Below are positions 17,501 through 32,450 of a stretch of 64,000 nt of DNA, piece by piece. The first letter of the stretch is position 1. Each line of letters starts with the position of its first letter. The position numbers and the translations under genes were made by a program. The notes under the pieces were generated by a model. It worked only from the letters and a program-made list of their open reading frames with translations, did not search any database and was not told where the DNA came from. Source of the stretch: Cichorium intybus (taxonomy: Eukaryota > Streptophyta > Magnoliopsida > Asterales > Asteraceae); NCBI GenBank assembly GCA_023525715.1, contig JAKNSD010000073.1:146062-210061 (forward strand), written 5' to 3'.

Positions 17501-20500
17501 CATTTTAAACATTTCTGGTGTACCTAGGTTCATGAGAAACTCTTTAAATTTTGAATTTTTTAATGATATTTTTTCTGTTATTTTTAACAATTTGTCGTAT
17601 ACCCCGGCCGGTACATGAAAAATTCTTAATTTTTCAATTTTTGTAAAATTCAAAAATTACCTATAATTACACTTTGTGATCATTTTAAACATTTCTGGTG
17701 TACCTGAGTTCATGCGAAACTCCTTAAATTTTGAATTTTTTAATGATATTTTTTCTGTTATTTTTAACATTTTGTCGTGTACCCCGGTACATGAAAAATT
17801 ATTAATTTTTCAATTTTTGTAAAATTCAAAAATTATCTATAATTACACTTTGTGATCATTTTAAACATTTCTGGTGTACCTAGGTTCATGAGAAACTCCT
17901 TAAATTTTGAATTTTTTAATGATATTTTTATGTTATTTTTAACAATTTGTCGTGTACCCCGGTACATGAAAATTTCTTAATTTTTGAATTTTTGTAAAAT
18001 TCAAAAACTATCTATAATTACACTTTATGATCATTTTAAACATTTCTGGTGTACCTGGGTTCATGAGAAACTCCTTAAATTTTGAATTTTTTAATGATAT
18101 TTTTTCTGTTATTTTTAACAATTTGTCGTGTACCCCGGTACATGAAAAATTCTTAATTTTTCAATTTTTGTAAAATTCAAAAATTACCTATAATTACACT
18201 TTGTGATCATTTTAAACATTTCTGGTGTACCTGGGTTCATGAGAAACTCCTTAAATTTTGAATTTTTTAATGATATTTTTTCTGTTATTTTTAACATTTT
18301 GTCGTGTACCCCGGTACATGAAAAATTCTTAATTTTTCAATTTTTGTAAAATTCAAAAATTACCTATAATTATACTTTGTGATCATTTTGAACATTTCTG
18401 GTGTACCTAGGTTCATGAGAAACTCCTTAAATTTTGAATTTTTTAATGATATTTTTTCTGTTATTTTTAACAATTTGTCGTGTACCCCGGTACATGAAAA
18501 ATTCTTAATTTTTGAATTTTTGTAAAATTCAAAAATTACCTATAATTACACTTTATAATAATTTTAAACATTTCTGGTGTACCTGGGTTCATGAGAAACT
18601 CCTTAAATTTTGAATTTTTTAATGATATTTTTTCTGTTATTTTTAACAATTTGTCGTGTACCCCGGTACATGAAAAATTCTTAATTTTTCAATTTTTGTA
18701 AAATTCAAAAATTACCTATAATTACACTTTGTGATCATTTTAAACATTTTTGGTGTACCTGGGTTCATGAGAAACTCCTTAAATTTTGAATTTTTTAATG
18801 ATATTTTTTCTGTTATTTTTAACAATTTGTCGTGTACCCCGGTACATGAAAAATTATTAATTTTTCAATTTTTGTAAAATTCAAAAATTATCTATAATTA
18901 CACTTTGTGATCATTTTAAACATTTCTGGTGTACCTAGGTTCATGAGAAACTCCTTAAATTTTGAATTTTTTAATGATATTTTTATGTTATTTTTAACAA
19001 TTTGTCGTGTACCCCGGTACATGAAAATTTCTTAATTTTTGAATTTTTGTAAAATTCAAAAACTATCTATAATTACACTTTATGATCATTTTAAACATTT
19101 CTGGTGTACCTGGGTTCATGAGAAACTCCTTAAATTTTGAATTTTTTAATGATATTTTTTCTGTTATTTTTAACAATTTGTCGTATACCCCGGCCGGTAC
19201 ATGAAAAATTCTTAATTTTTCAATTTTTGTAAAATTAAAAAATTACCTATAATTACACTTTGTGATCATTTTAAACATTTCTGGTGTACCTGAGTTCATG
19301 CGAAACTCCTTAAATTTTGAATTTTTTAATGATATTTTTTCTGTTATTTTTAACATTTTGTCGTGTACCCCGGTACATGAAAAATTCTTAAATTTTCAAT
19401 TTTTGTAAAATTCAAAAATTACCTATAATTATACTTTGTGATCATTTTAAACATTTCTGGTGTACCTAGGTTCATGAGAAACTCCTTAAATTTTGAATTT
19501 TTTAATGATATTTTTTCTGTTATTTTTAACAATTTGTCGTGTATCCCGGTACATGAAAAATTCTTAATTTTTGAATTTTTGTAAAATTCAAAAATTACCT
19601 ATAATTACACTTTATAATAATTTTAAACATTTCTGGTGTACCTGGGTTCATGAGAAACTCCTTAAATTTTGAATTTTTTAATGATATTTTTTCTGTTATT
19701 TTTAACAATTTGTCGTGTACCCCGGTACATGAAAAATTATTAATTTTTCAATTTTTGTAAAATTCAAAAATTATCTATAATTACACTTTGTGATCATTTT
19801 AAACATTTCTGGTGTACCTAGGTTCATGAGAAACTCCTTAAATTTTGAATTTTTTAATGATATTTTTATGTTATTTTTAACAATTTGTCGTGTACCCCGG
19901 TACATGAAAATTTCTTAATTTTTGAATTTTTGTAAAATTCAAAAACTATCTATAATTACACTTTATGATCATTTTAAACATTTCTGGTGTACCTGGGTTC
20001 ATGAGAAACTCCTTAAATTTTGAATTTTTTAATGATATTTTTAACAATTTGTCGTGTACCCCGGTACATGAAAAATTCTTAATTTTTCAATTTTTGTAAA
20101 ATTCAAAAATTACCTATAATTACACTTTGTGATCATTTTAAACATTTCTGGTGTACCTAGGTTCATGAGAAACTCCTTAAATTTTGAATTTTTTAATGAT
20201 ATTTTTTCTGTTATTTTTAACATTTTGTCGTGTACCCCGGTACATGAAAAATTCTTAATTTTTCAATTTTTGTAAAATTCAAAAATTACCTATAATTATA
20301 CTTTGTGATCATTTTGAACATTTCTGGTGTACCTAGGTTCATGAGAAACTCCTTAAATTTTGAATTTTTTAATGATATTTTTTCTGTTATTTTTAACAAT
20401 TTGTCGTGTACCCCGGTACATGAAAAATTCTTAATTTTTGAATTTTTGTAAAATTCAAAAATTACCTATAATTACACTTTATAATAATTTTAAACATTTC

Positions 20501-22500
20501 TGGTGTACCTGGGTTCATGAGAAACTCCTTAAATTTTGAATTTTTTAATGATATTTTTTCAGTTATTTTTAACAATTTGTCGTGTACCCCGGTACATGAA
20601 AAATTCTTAATTTTTCAATTTTTGTAAAATTCAAAAATTACCTATAATTACACTTTGTGATCATTTTAAACATTTTTGGTGTACCTGGGTTCATGAAAAA
20701 CTCCTTAAATTTTGAATTTTTTAATGATATTTTTATGTTATTTTTAACAATTTGTCGTGTACCCCGGTACATGAAAAATTCTTAATTTTTCAATTTTTGT
20801 AAAATTCAAAAATTACCTATAATTACACTTTGTGATCATTTTAAAACATTTCTGGTGTAGCTGTGTTCATGAGAAACTCCTTAATTTTTGAATTTTTAAT
20901 GATATTTTTTCTGTAATTTTTAACAATTTGTCGTGTACCCCGGTACATGAAAAATTCTTAATTTTTGAATTTTTGTAAAATTCAAAAATTACCTATAATT
21001 ACACTTTGTGATCATTTTAAACATTTTTGGTGTACCTGGGTTCATGAGAAACTCCTTAAATTTTGAATTTTTAATGATATTTTTCTGTTATTTTTAACAA
21101 TTTTTCGTGTACCCCGGTACATGAAAAATTCTTAATTTTTAAATTTTATTAAAATTCAAAAATTACCTATAATTACACTTTGTGATCATTTTAAAACATT
21201 TCTGGTGTAGCTGTGTTCATGAGAAACTCCTTAAATTTTGAATTTTTTAATGATATTTTTTCTGTTATTTTTAACAATTTGTCGTGTACCCCGGTACATG
21301 AAAAATTCTTAATTTTTCAATTTTTGTAAAATTCAAAAATTACCTATAATTACACTTTGTGATCATTTTAAACATTTCTGGTGTACCTAAGTTCATGAGA
21401 AACTCCTTAAATTTTGAATTTTTTAATGATATTTTTTATGTTATTTTTAACAATTTGTCGTGTACCCCGGTACATGAAAAATTCTTAATTTTTGAATTTT
21501 TGTAAAAGTAAAAAATTATATATAATTACACTTTATGATCATTTTAAACATTTCTGGTGTACTTGGGTCCATGAGAAACTCCTTAAATTTTGAATTTTTT
21601 AATGATATTTTTTCTGTTATTTTTAACAATTTGTCGTGTACCCCGGTACATGAAAAATTCTTAATTTTTCAATTTTTGTAAAATTCAAAAATTACCTATA
21701 ATTATACTTTGTGATCATTTTAAACATTTCTGGTGTACCTGGGTTCATGAGAAACTCCTTAATTTTGAATTTTTTAATGATTTTTTCTGTTATTTTTAAC
21801 AATTTGTCGTGTACTCCGGTACATGAAAAATTCTTAATTTTTGAATTTTTGTAAAATTCAAAAATTACCTATAATTACACTTTGTGATCATTTTAAACAT
21901 TTTTGGTGTACCTGGGTTCATGAGAGACTCCTTAAATTTTGAATTTTTTAATGATATTTTTCTGTTATTTTTAACAATTTTTCGTGTACCCCGGTACATG
22001 AAAAATTCTTAATTTTTGAATTTTATTAAAATTCAAAAATTACATATAATTACACTTTGTGATCATTTTAAAACATTTCTGGTGTAGCTGTGTTCATGAG
22101 AAACTCCTTAAATTTTGAATTTTTAATGATATTTTTTATGTAATTTTTACCAATTTGTCGTGTACCCCGGTACATGAAAAATTCTTAATTTTTCAATTTT
22201 TGTAAAATTCAAAAATTACCTATAATTACACTTTGTGATCATTTTAAACATTTTTGGTGTACCTGGGTTCATGAGAAACTCCTTAAATTTTGAATTTTTT
22301 AATGATATTTTTTCTGTTATTTTTAACAATTTGTCGTGTACCCCAGTACATGAAAAATTCTTAATTTTTCAATTTTTGTAAAATTCAAAAATTACCTATA
22401 ATTACACTTTGTGATCATTTTAAACATTTCTGGTGTACCTGGGTTCATGAGAAACTCCTTAAATTTTGAATTTTTTAATGATATTTTTTCTGTTATTTTT
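14600..22500 (+). repeat. Segmental copy of satellite at 5.80-kb offset
   Basis: Rare variants recur in the same order 5796 bp apart: CTTTATAATA at 14681 and 20477, AGTAAAAAAT at 15711 and 21507, GTGTACTTGG at 15761 and 21557; GTGTACCCCA recurs at 16541 and 22336 (one-base indel between). The two copies therefore span about 14.6-16.7 kb and 20.4-22.5 kb, and 5796 bp is 33 monomers. Exact ends were not resolved. Confidence 0.8.
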
Positions 22501-25500
22501 AACATTTTGTCGTGTACCCCGGTACATGAAAAATTCTTAATTTTTCAATTTTTGTAAAATTCAAAAATTACCTATAATTATACTTTGTGATCATTTTGAA
22601 CATTTCTGGTGTACCTAGGTTCATGAGAAACTCCTTAAAATTTGAATTTTTTAATGATATTTTTTCTGTTATTTTTAACAATTTGTCGTGTACCCCGGTA
22701 CATGAAAAATTCTTAATTTTTGAATTTTTGTAAAATTCAAAAATTACCTATAATTACACTTTATAATAATTTTAAACATTTCTGGTGTACCTGGGTTCAT
22801 GAGAAACTCCTTAAATTTTGAATTTTTTAATGATATTTTTTCTGTTATTTTTAACAATTTGTCGTGTACCCCGGTACATGAAAAATTATTAATTTTTCAA
22901 TTTTTGTAAAATTCAAAAATTATCTATAATTACACTTTGTGATCATTTTAAACATTTCTGGTGTACCTAGGTTCATGAGAAACTCCTTAAATTTTGAATT
23001 TTTTAATGATATTTTTTATGTTATTTTTAACAATTTGTCGTGTACCCCGGTACATGAAAATTTCTTAATTTTTGAATTTTTGTAAAATTCAAAAATTATC
23101 TATAATTACACTTTATGATCATTTTAAACATTTCTGGTGTACCTGGGTTCATGAGAAACTCCTTAAATTTTGAATTTTTTAATGATATTTTTTCTGTTAT
23201 TTTTAACAATTTGTTGTGTACCCCGGTACATGAAAAATTCTTAATTTTTCAATTTTTGTAAAATTCAAAAATTACCTATAATTACACTTTATGATCATTT
23301 TAAACATTTCTGGTGTACCTAGGTTCATGAGAAACTCTTTAAATTTTGAATTTTTTAATGATATTTTTTCTGTTATTTTTAACAATTTGTCGTATACCCC
23401 GGCCGGTACATGAAAAATTCTTAATTTTTCAATTTTTGTAAAATTCAATAATTACCTATAATTACACTTTGTGATCATTTTAAACATTTCTGGTGTACCT
23501 GAGTTCATGCGAAACTCCTTAAATTTTGAATTTTTTAATGATATTTTTTCTGTTATTTTTAACATTTTGTCGTGTACCCCGGTACATGAAAAATTCTTAA
23601 TTTTTCAATTTTTGTAAAATTCAAAAATTACCTATAATTATACTTTGTGATCATTTTAAACATTTCTGGTGTACCTAGGTTCATGAGAAACTCCTTAAAT
23701 TTTGAATTTTTTAATGATATTTTTTCTGTTATTTTTAACAATTTGTCGTGTACCCCGGTACATGAAAAATTCTTAATTTTTGAATTTTTGTAAAATTCAA
23801 AAATTACCTATAATTACACTTTATAATAATTTTAAACATTTCTGGTGTAGCTGGGTTCATGAGAAACTCCTTAAATTTTGAATTTTTTAATGATATTTTT
23901 TCTGTTATTTTTAACAATTTGTCGTGTACCCCGGTACATGAAAAATTATTAATTTTTCAATTTTTGTAAAATTCAAAAATTATCTATAATTACACTTTGT
24001 GATCATTTTAAACATTTCTGGTGTACCTAGGTTCATGAGAAACTCCTTAAATTTTGAATTTTTTAATGATATTTTTATGTTATTTTTAACAATTTGTCGT
24101 GTACCCCGGTACATGAAAATTTCTTAATTTTTGAATTTTTGTAAAATTCAAAAACTATCTATAATTACACTTTATGATCATTTTAAACATTTCTGGTGTA
24201 CCTGGGTTCATGAGAAACTCCTTAAATTTTGAATTTTTTAATGATATTTTTTCTGTTATTTTTAAAAATTTGTCGTGTACCCCGGTACATGAAAAATTCT
24301 TAATTTTTCAATTTTTGTAAAATTCAAAAATTACCTATAATTACACTTTGTGATCATTTTAAACATTTCTCGTGTACCTAGGTTCATGAGAAACTCCTTA
24401 AATTTTGAATTTTTTAATGATATTTTTTCTGTTATTTTTAACATTTTGTCGTGTACCCCGGTACATGAAAAATTCTTAATTTTTCAATTTTTGTAAAATT
24501 CAAAAATTACCTATAATTATACTTTGTGATCATTTTGAACATTTCTGGTGTACCTAGGTTCATGAGAAACTCCTTAAATTTTGAATTTTTTAATGATATT
24601 TTTTCTGTTATTTTTAACAATTTGTCGTGTACCCCGGTACATGAAAAATTCTTAATTTTTGAATTTTTGTAAAATTCAAAAATTACCTATAATTACACTT
24701 TATAATAATTTTAAACATTTCTGGTGTACCTGGGTTCATGAGAAACTCCTTAAATTTTGAATTTTTTAATGATATTTTTTCTGTTATTTTTAACAATTTG
24801 TCGTGTACCCCGGTACATGAAAAATTCTTAATTTTTCAATTTTTGTAAAATTCAAAAATTACCTATTATTACACTTTATGATCATTTTAAACATTTCTGG
24901 TGTACCTAGGTTAATGAGAAACTCTTTAAAATTTGAATTTTTTAATAATATTTTTTCTGTTATTTTTAACAATTTGTCGTATACCCCGGCCGGTACATGA
25001 AAAATTCTTAATTTTTCAATTTTTGTAAAATTCAAAAATTACCTATAATTACACTTTGTGATCATTTTAAACATTTCTGGTGTACCTGAGTTCATGAGAA
25101 ACTTCTTAAATTTTGAATTTTTTAATGATATTTTTTCTGTTATTTTTAACATTTTGTCGTGTACCCCGGTACATGAAAAATTCTTAATTTTTCAATTTTT
25201 GTAAAATTAAAAAATTACCTATAATTATACTTTGTGATCATTTTAAACATTTCTGGTGTACCTAGGTTCATGAGAAACTCCTTAAATTTTGAATTTTTTA
25301 ATGATATTTTTTCTGTAATTTTTAACAATTTGTCGTGTACCCCGGTACATGAAAAATTCTTAATTTTTGAATTTTTGTAAAATTCAAAAATTACCTATAA
25401 TTACACTTTATAATAATTTTAAACATTTCTGGTGTACCTGGGTTCATGAGAAACTCCTTAAATTTTGAATTTTTTAATGATATTTTTTCTGTTATTTTTA

Positions 25501-28500
25501 ACAATTTGTCGTGTACCCCGGTACATGAAAAATTATTAATTTTTCAATTTTTGTAAAATTCAAAAATTATCTATAATTACACTTTGTGATCATTTTAAAC
25601 ATTTCTGGTGTACCTAGGTTCATGAGAAACTCCTTAAATTTTGAATTTTTTAATGATATTTTTTATGTTATTTTTAACAATTTGTCGTGTACCCCGGTAC
25701 ATGAAAATTTCTTAATTTTTGAATTTTTGTAAAATTCAAAAACTATCTATAATTACACTTTATGATCATTTTAAACATTTCTGGTGTACCTGGGTTCATG
25801 AGAAACTCGTTAAATTTTGAATTTTTTAATGATATTTTTTCTGTTATTTTTAACAATTTGTCGTGTACCCCGGTACATGAAAAATTCTTAATTTTTCAAT
25901 TTTTGTAAAATTCAAAAATTACCTATAATTACACTTTGTGATCATTTTAAACATTTCTGGTGTACCTAGGTTCATGAGAAACTCCTTAAATTTTGAATTT
26001 TTTAATGATATTTTTTCTGTTATTTTTAACATTTTGTCGTGTACCCCGGTACATGAAAAATTCTTAATTTTTCAATTTTTGTAAAATTCAAAAATTACCT
26101 ATAATTATACTTTGTGATCATTTTGAACATTTCTGGTGTACCTAGGTTCATGAGAAACTCCTTAAATTTTGAATTTTTTAATGATATTTTTTCTGTTATT
26201 TTTAACAATTTGTCGTGTACCCCGGTACATGAAAAATTCTTAATTTTTGAATTTTTGTAAAATTCAAAAATTACCTATAATTACACTTTATAATAATTTT
26301 AAACATTTCTGGTGTACCTGGGTTCATGAGAAACTCCTTAAATTTTGAATTTTTTAATGATATTTTTTCTGTTATTTTTAACACTTTGTCGTGAACCCCG
26401 GTACATGAAAAATTATTAATTTTTCAATTTTTGTAAAATTCAAAAATTATCTATAATTACACTTTGTGATCATTTTAAACATTTCTGGTGTACCTAGGTT
26501 CATGAGAAACTCTTTAAATTTTGAATTTTTTAATGATATTTTTTATGTTATTTTTAACAATTTGTCGTGTACCCCGGTACATGAAAATTTCTTAATTTTT
26601 GAATTTTTGAAAAATTCAAAAATTATCTATAATTACACTTTATGATCATTTTAAACATTTCTGGTGTACCTGGGTTCATGAGAAACTCCTTAAATTTTGA
26701 ATTTTTTTAATGATATTTTTTCTGTTATTTTTAACAATTTGTCGTGTACCCCGGTACATGAAAAATTCTTAATTTTTCAATTTTTGTAAAATTCAAAAAT
26801 TACCTATAAGTACACTTTATGATCATTTTAATCATTTCTGGTGTACCTAGGTTCATGAGAAACTCTTTAAATTTTGAATTTTTTAATGATATTTTTTCTG
26901 TTATTTTAAACAATTTGTCGTATACCCCGGCCGATACATGAAAAATTCTTAATTTTTCAATTTTTGTAAAATTCAAAAATTACCTATAATTACACTTTGT
27001 GATCATTTTAAACATTTCTGGTGTACCTGGGTTCATGAGAAACTCCTTAAATTTTGAATTTTTTAATGATATTTTTTCTGTTATTTTTAACATTTTGTCG
27101 TGTACACCGGTACATGAAAAATTCTTAATTTTTCAATTTTTGTAAAATTCAAAAATTACCTATAATTACACTTTATAATAATTTTAAACATTTCTGGTGT
27201 ACCTGGGTTCATGAGAAACTCCTTAAATTTTGAATTTTTTAATGATATTTTTTATGTTATTTTTAACAATTTGTCGTGTACCCCGGTACATGAAAAATTA
27301 TTAATTTTTCAATTTTTGTAAAATTCAAAAATTATCTATAATTACACTTTGTGATCATTTTAAACATTTCTGGTGTACCTAGGTTCATGAGAAACTCCTT
27401 AAATTTTGAATTTTTTAATGATATTTTTTATGTTATTTTTAACAATTTGTCGTGTACCCCGGTACATGAAAATTTCTTAATTTTTGAATTTTTGTAAAAT
27501 TCAAAAACTATCTATAATTACACTTTATGATCATTTTAAACATTTCTGGTGTACCTGGGTTCATGAGAAACTCCTTAAATTTTGAATTTTTTAATGATAT
27601 TTTTTCTGTTATTTTTAACAATTTGTCGTGTACCCCGGTACATGAAAAATTCTTAATTTTTCAATTTTTGTAAAATTCAAAAATTACCTATAATTACACT
27701 TTGTGATCATTTTAAACATTTCTCGTGTACCTAGGTTCATGAGAAACTCCTTAAATTTTGAATTTTTTAATGATATTTTTTCTGTTATTTTTAACATTTT
27801 GTCGTGTACACCGGTACATGAAAAATTCTTAATTTTTCAATTTTTGTAAAATTCAAAAATTACCTATAATTACACTTTATAATAATTTTAAACATTTCTG
27901 GTGTACCTGGGTTCATGAGAAACTCCTTAAATTTTGAATTTTTTAATGATATTTTTTCTGTTATTTTTAACAATTTGTCGTGTACCCCGGTACATGAAAA
28001 ATTCTTAATTTTTGAATTTTTGTAAAATTCAAAAATTACCTATAATTACACTTTATAATAATTTTAAACATTTCTGGTGTACCTGGGTTCATGAGAAACT
28101 CCTTAAATTTTGAATTTTTTAATGATATTTTTTCTGTTATTTTTAACAATTTGTCGTGTACCCCGGTACATGAAAAATTCTTAATTTTTCAATTTTTGTA
28201 AAATTCAAAAATTACCTATTATTACACTTTATGATCATTTTAAACATTTCTGGTGTACCTAGGTTAATGAGAAACTCTTTAAAATTTGAATTTTTTAATA
28301 ATATTTTTTCTGTTATTTTTAACAATTTGTCGTATACCCCGGCCGGTACATGAAAAATTCTTAATTTTTCAATTTTTGTAAAATTCAAAAATTACCTATA
28401 ATTACACTTTGTGATCATTTTAAACATTTCTGGTGTACCTGAGTTCATGAGAAACTTCTTAAATTTTGAATTTTTTAATGATATTTTTTCTGTTATTTTT

Positions 28501-29927
28501 AACATTTTGTCGTGTACCCCGGTACATGAAAAATTCTTAATTTTTCAATTTTTGTAAAATTCAAAAATTACCTATAATTATACTTTGTGATCATTTTAAA
28601 CATTTCTGGTGTACCTAGGTTCATGAGAAACTCCTTAAATTTTGAATTTTTTAATGATATTTTTTCTGTAATTTTTAACAATTTGTCGTGTACCCCGGTA
28701 CATGAAAAATTCTTAATTTTTGAATTTTTGTAAAATTCAAAAATTACCTATAATTACACTTTATAATAATTTTAAACATTTCTGGTGTACCTGGGTTCAT
28801 GAGAAACTCCTTAAATTTTGAATTTTTTAATGATATTTTTTATGTTATTTTTAACAATTTGTCGTGTACCCCGGTACATGAAAAATTATTAATTTTTCAA
28901 TTTTTGTAAAATTCAAAAATTATCTATAATTACACTTTGTGATCATTTTAAACATTTCTGGTGTACCTAGGTTCATGAGAAACTCCTTAAATTTTGAATT
29001 TTTTAATGATATTTTTTATGTTATTTTTAACAATTTGTCGTGTACCCCGGTACATGAAAATTTCTTAATTTTTGAATTTTTGTAAAATTCAAAAACTATC
29101 TATAATTACACTTTATGATCATTTTAAACATTTCTGGTGTACCTGGGTTCATGAGAAACTCCTTAAATTTTGAATTTTTTAATGATATTTTTTCTGTTAT
29201 TTTTAACAATTTGTCGTGTACCCCGGTACATGAAAAATTCTTAATTTTTCAATTTTTGTAAAATTCAAAAATTACCTATAATTACACTTTGTGATCATTT
29301 TAAACATTTCTCGTGTACCTAGGTTCATGAGAAACTCCTTAAATTTTGAATTTTTTAATGATATTTTTTCTGTTATTTTTAACATTTTGTCGTGTACACC
29401 GGTACATGAAAAATTCTTAATTTTTCAATTTTTGTAAAATTCAAAAATTACCTATAATTACACTTTATAATAATTTTAAACATTTCTGGTGTACCTGGGT
29501 TCATGAGAAACTCCTTAAATTTTGAATTTTTTAATGATATTTTTTCTGTTATTTTTAACAATTTGTCGTGTACCCCGGTACATGAAAAATTCTTAATTTT
29601 TGAATTTTTGTAAAATTCAAAAATTACCTATAATTACACTTTATAATAATTTTAAACATTTCTGGTGTACCTGGGTTCATGAGAAACTCCTTAAATTTTG
29701 AATTTTTTAATGATATTTTTTCTGTTATTTTTAACAATTTGTCGTGTACCCCGGTACATGAAAAATTCTTAATTTTTCAATTTTTGTAAAATTCAAAAAT
29801 TACCTATTATTACACTTTATGATCATTTTAAACATTTCTGGTGTACCTAGGTTAATGAGAAACTCTTTAAAATTTGAATTTTTTAATAATATTTTTTCTG
29901 TTATTTTTAACAATTTGTCGTATACCC
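17604..29927 (+). repeat. Nine-monomer (about 1.587-kb) higher-order repeat
   Basis: A variant with a 4-base CCGG duplication (CCGGCCGG) pairs at 17604/19190, 23399/24986 and 28339/29927: spacings of 1586, 1587 and 1588 bp, nine monomers each. The CTCGTGTACC variant at 27724 and 29312 and the ACCTATTATT variant at 28213 and 29802 show the same spacing. This is the clearest basic higher-order unit, though it is mixed with shorter and longer spacings. Confidence 0.8.
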
Positions 29928-32450
29928 CGGCCGGTACATGAAAAATTCTTAATTTTTCAATTTTTGTAAAATTCAAAAATTACCTATAATTACACTTTGT
30001 GATCATTTTAAACATTTCTGGTGTACCTGAGTTCATGAGAAACTTCTTAAATTTTGAATTTTTTAATGATATTTTTTCTGTTATTTTTAACATTTTGTCG
30101 TGTACCCCGGTACATGAAAAATTCTTAATTTTTCAATTTTTGTAAAATTCAAAAATTACCTATAATTATACTTTGTGATCATTTTAAACATTTCTGGTGT
30201 ACCTAGGTTCATGAGAAACTCCTTAAATTTTGAATTTTTTAATGATATTTTTTCTGTAATTTTTAACAATTTGTCGTGTACCCCGGTACATGAAAAATTC
30301 TTAATTTTTGAATTTTTGTAAAATTCAAAAATTACCTATAATTACACTTTATAATAATTTTAAACATTTCTGGTGTACCTGGGTTCATGAGAAACTCCTT
30401 AAATTTTGAATTTTTTAATGATATTTTTTCTGTTATTTTTAACAATTTGTCGTGTACCCCGGTACATGAAAAATTATTAATTTTTCAATTTTTGTAAAAT
30501 TCAAAAATTATCTATAATTACACTTTGTGATCATTTTAAACATTTCTGGTGTACCTAGGTTCATGAGAAACTCCTTAAATTTTGAATTTTTTAATGATAT
30601 TTTTTATGTTATTTTTAACAATTTGTCGTGTACCCCGGTACATGAAAATTTCTTAATTTTTGAATTTTTGTAAAATTCAAAAACTATCTATAATTACACT
30701 TTATGATCATTTTAAACATTTCTGGTGTACCTGGGTTCATGAGAAACTCGTTAAATTTTGAATTTTTTAATGATATTTTTTCTGTTATTTTTAACAATTT
30801 GTCGTGTACCCCGGTACATGAAAAATTCTTAATTTTTCAATTTTTGTAAAATTCAAAAATTACCTATAATTACACTTTGTGATCATTTTAAACATTTCTG
30901 GTGTACCTAGGTTCATGAGAAACTCCTTAAATTTTGAATTTTTTAATGATATTTTTTCTGTTATTTTTAACATTTTGTCGTGTACCCCGGTACATGAAAA
31001 ATTCTTAATTTTTCAATTTTTGTAAAATTCAAAAATTACCTATAATTATACTTTGTGATCATTTTGAACATTTCTGGTGTACCTAGGTTCATGAGAAACT
31101 CCTTAAATTTTGAATTTTTTAATGATATTTTTTCTGTTATTTTTAACAATTTGTCGTGTACCCCGGTACATGAAAAATTCTTAATTTTTGAATTTTTGTA
31201 AAATTCAAAAATTACCTATAATTACACTTTATAATAATTTTAAACATTTCTGGTGTACCTGGGTTCATGAGAAACTCCTTAAATTTTGAATTTTTTAATG
31301 ATATTTTTTCTGTTATTTTTAACAATTTGTCGTGAACCCCGGTACATGAAAAATTATTAATTTTTCAATTTTTGTAAAATTCAAAAATTATCTATAATTA
31401 CACTTTGTGATCATTTTAAACATTTCTGGTGTACCTAGGTTCATGAGAAACTCTTTAAATTTTGAATTTTTTAATGATATTTTTTATGTTATTTTTAACA
31501 ATTTGTCGTGTACCCCGGTACATGAAAATTTCTTAATTTTTGAATTTTTGAAAAATTCAAAAATTATCTATAATTACACTTTATGATCATTTTAAACATT
31601 TCTGGTGTACCTGGGTTCATGAGAAACTCCTTAAATTTTGAATTTTTTTAATGATATTTTTTCTGTTATTTTTAACAATTTGTCGTGTACCCCGGTACAT
31701 GAAAAATTCTTAATTTTTCAATTTTTGTAAAATTCAAAAATTACCTATAAGTACACTTTATGATCATTTTAATCATTTCTGGTGTACCTAGGTTCATGAG
31801 AAACTCTTTAAATTTTGAATTTTTTAATGATATTTTTTCTGTTATTTTAAACAATTTGTCGTATACCCCGGCCGATACATGAAAAATTCTTAATTTTTCA
31901 ATTTTTGTAAAATTCAAAAATTACCTATAATTACACTTTGTGATCATTTTAAACATTTCTGGTGTACCTGGGTTCATGAGAAACTCCTTAAATTTTGAAT
32001 TTTTTAATGATATTTTTTCTGTTATTTTTAACATTTTGTCGTGTACACCGGTACATGAAAAATTCCTAATTTTTCAATTTTTGTAAAATTCAAAAATTAC
32101 CTATAATTACACTTTATAATAATTTTAAACATTTCTGGTGTACCTGGGTTCATGAGAAACTCCTTAAATTTTGAATTTTTTAATGATATTTTTTATGTTA
32201 TTTTTAACAATTTGTCGTGTACCCCGGTACATGAAAAATTATTAATTTTTCAATTTTTGTAAAATTCAAAAATTATCTATAATTACACTTTGTGATCATT
32301 TTAAACATTTCTGGTGTACCTAGGTTCATGAGAAACTCCTTAAATTTTGAATTTTTTAATGATATTTTTTATGTTATTTTTAACAATTTGTCGTGTACCC
32401 CGGTACATGAAAATTTCTTAATTTTTGAATTTTTGTAAAATTCAAAAATT
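24600..32450 (+). repeat. 4.94-kb-offset segmental duplication of satellite
   Basis: Markers repeat at exactly 4941 bp (28 monomers): ACCTATTATT at 24861 and 29802, ACCTATAAGT with ATCATTTCTGG near 26801 and 31742, CCGATACATG at 26931 and 31872, TGTACACCGG at 27101 and 32042. The two copies cover about 24.6-27.4 and 29.55-32.4 kb and are near-identical between markers, so the event is recent relative to monomer divergence. Confidence 0.85.
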
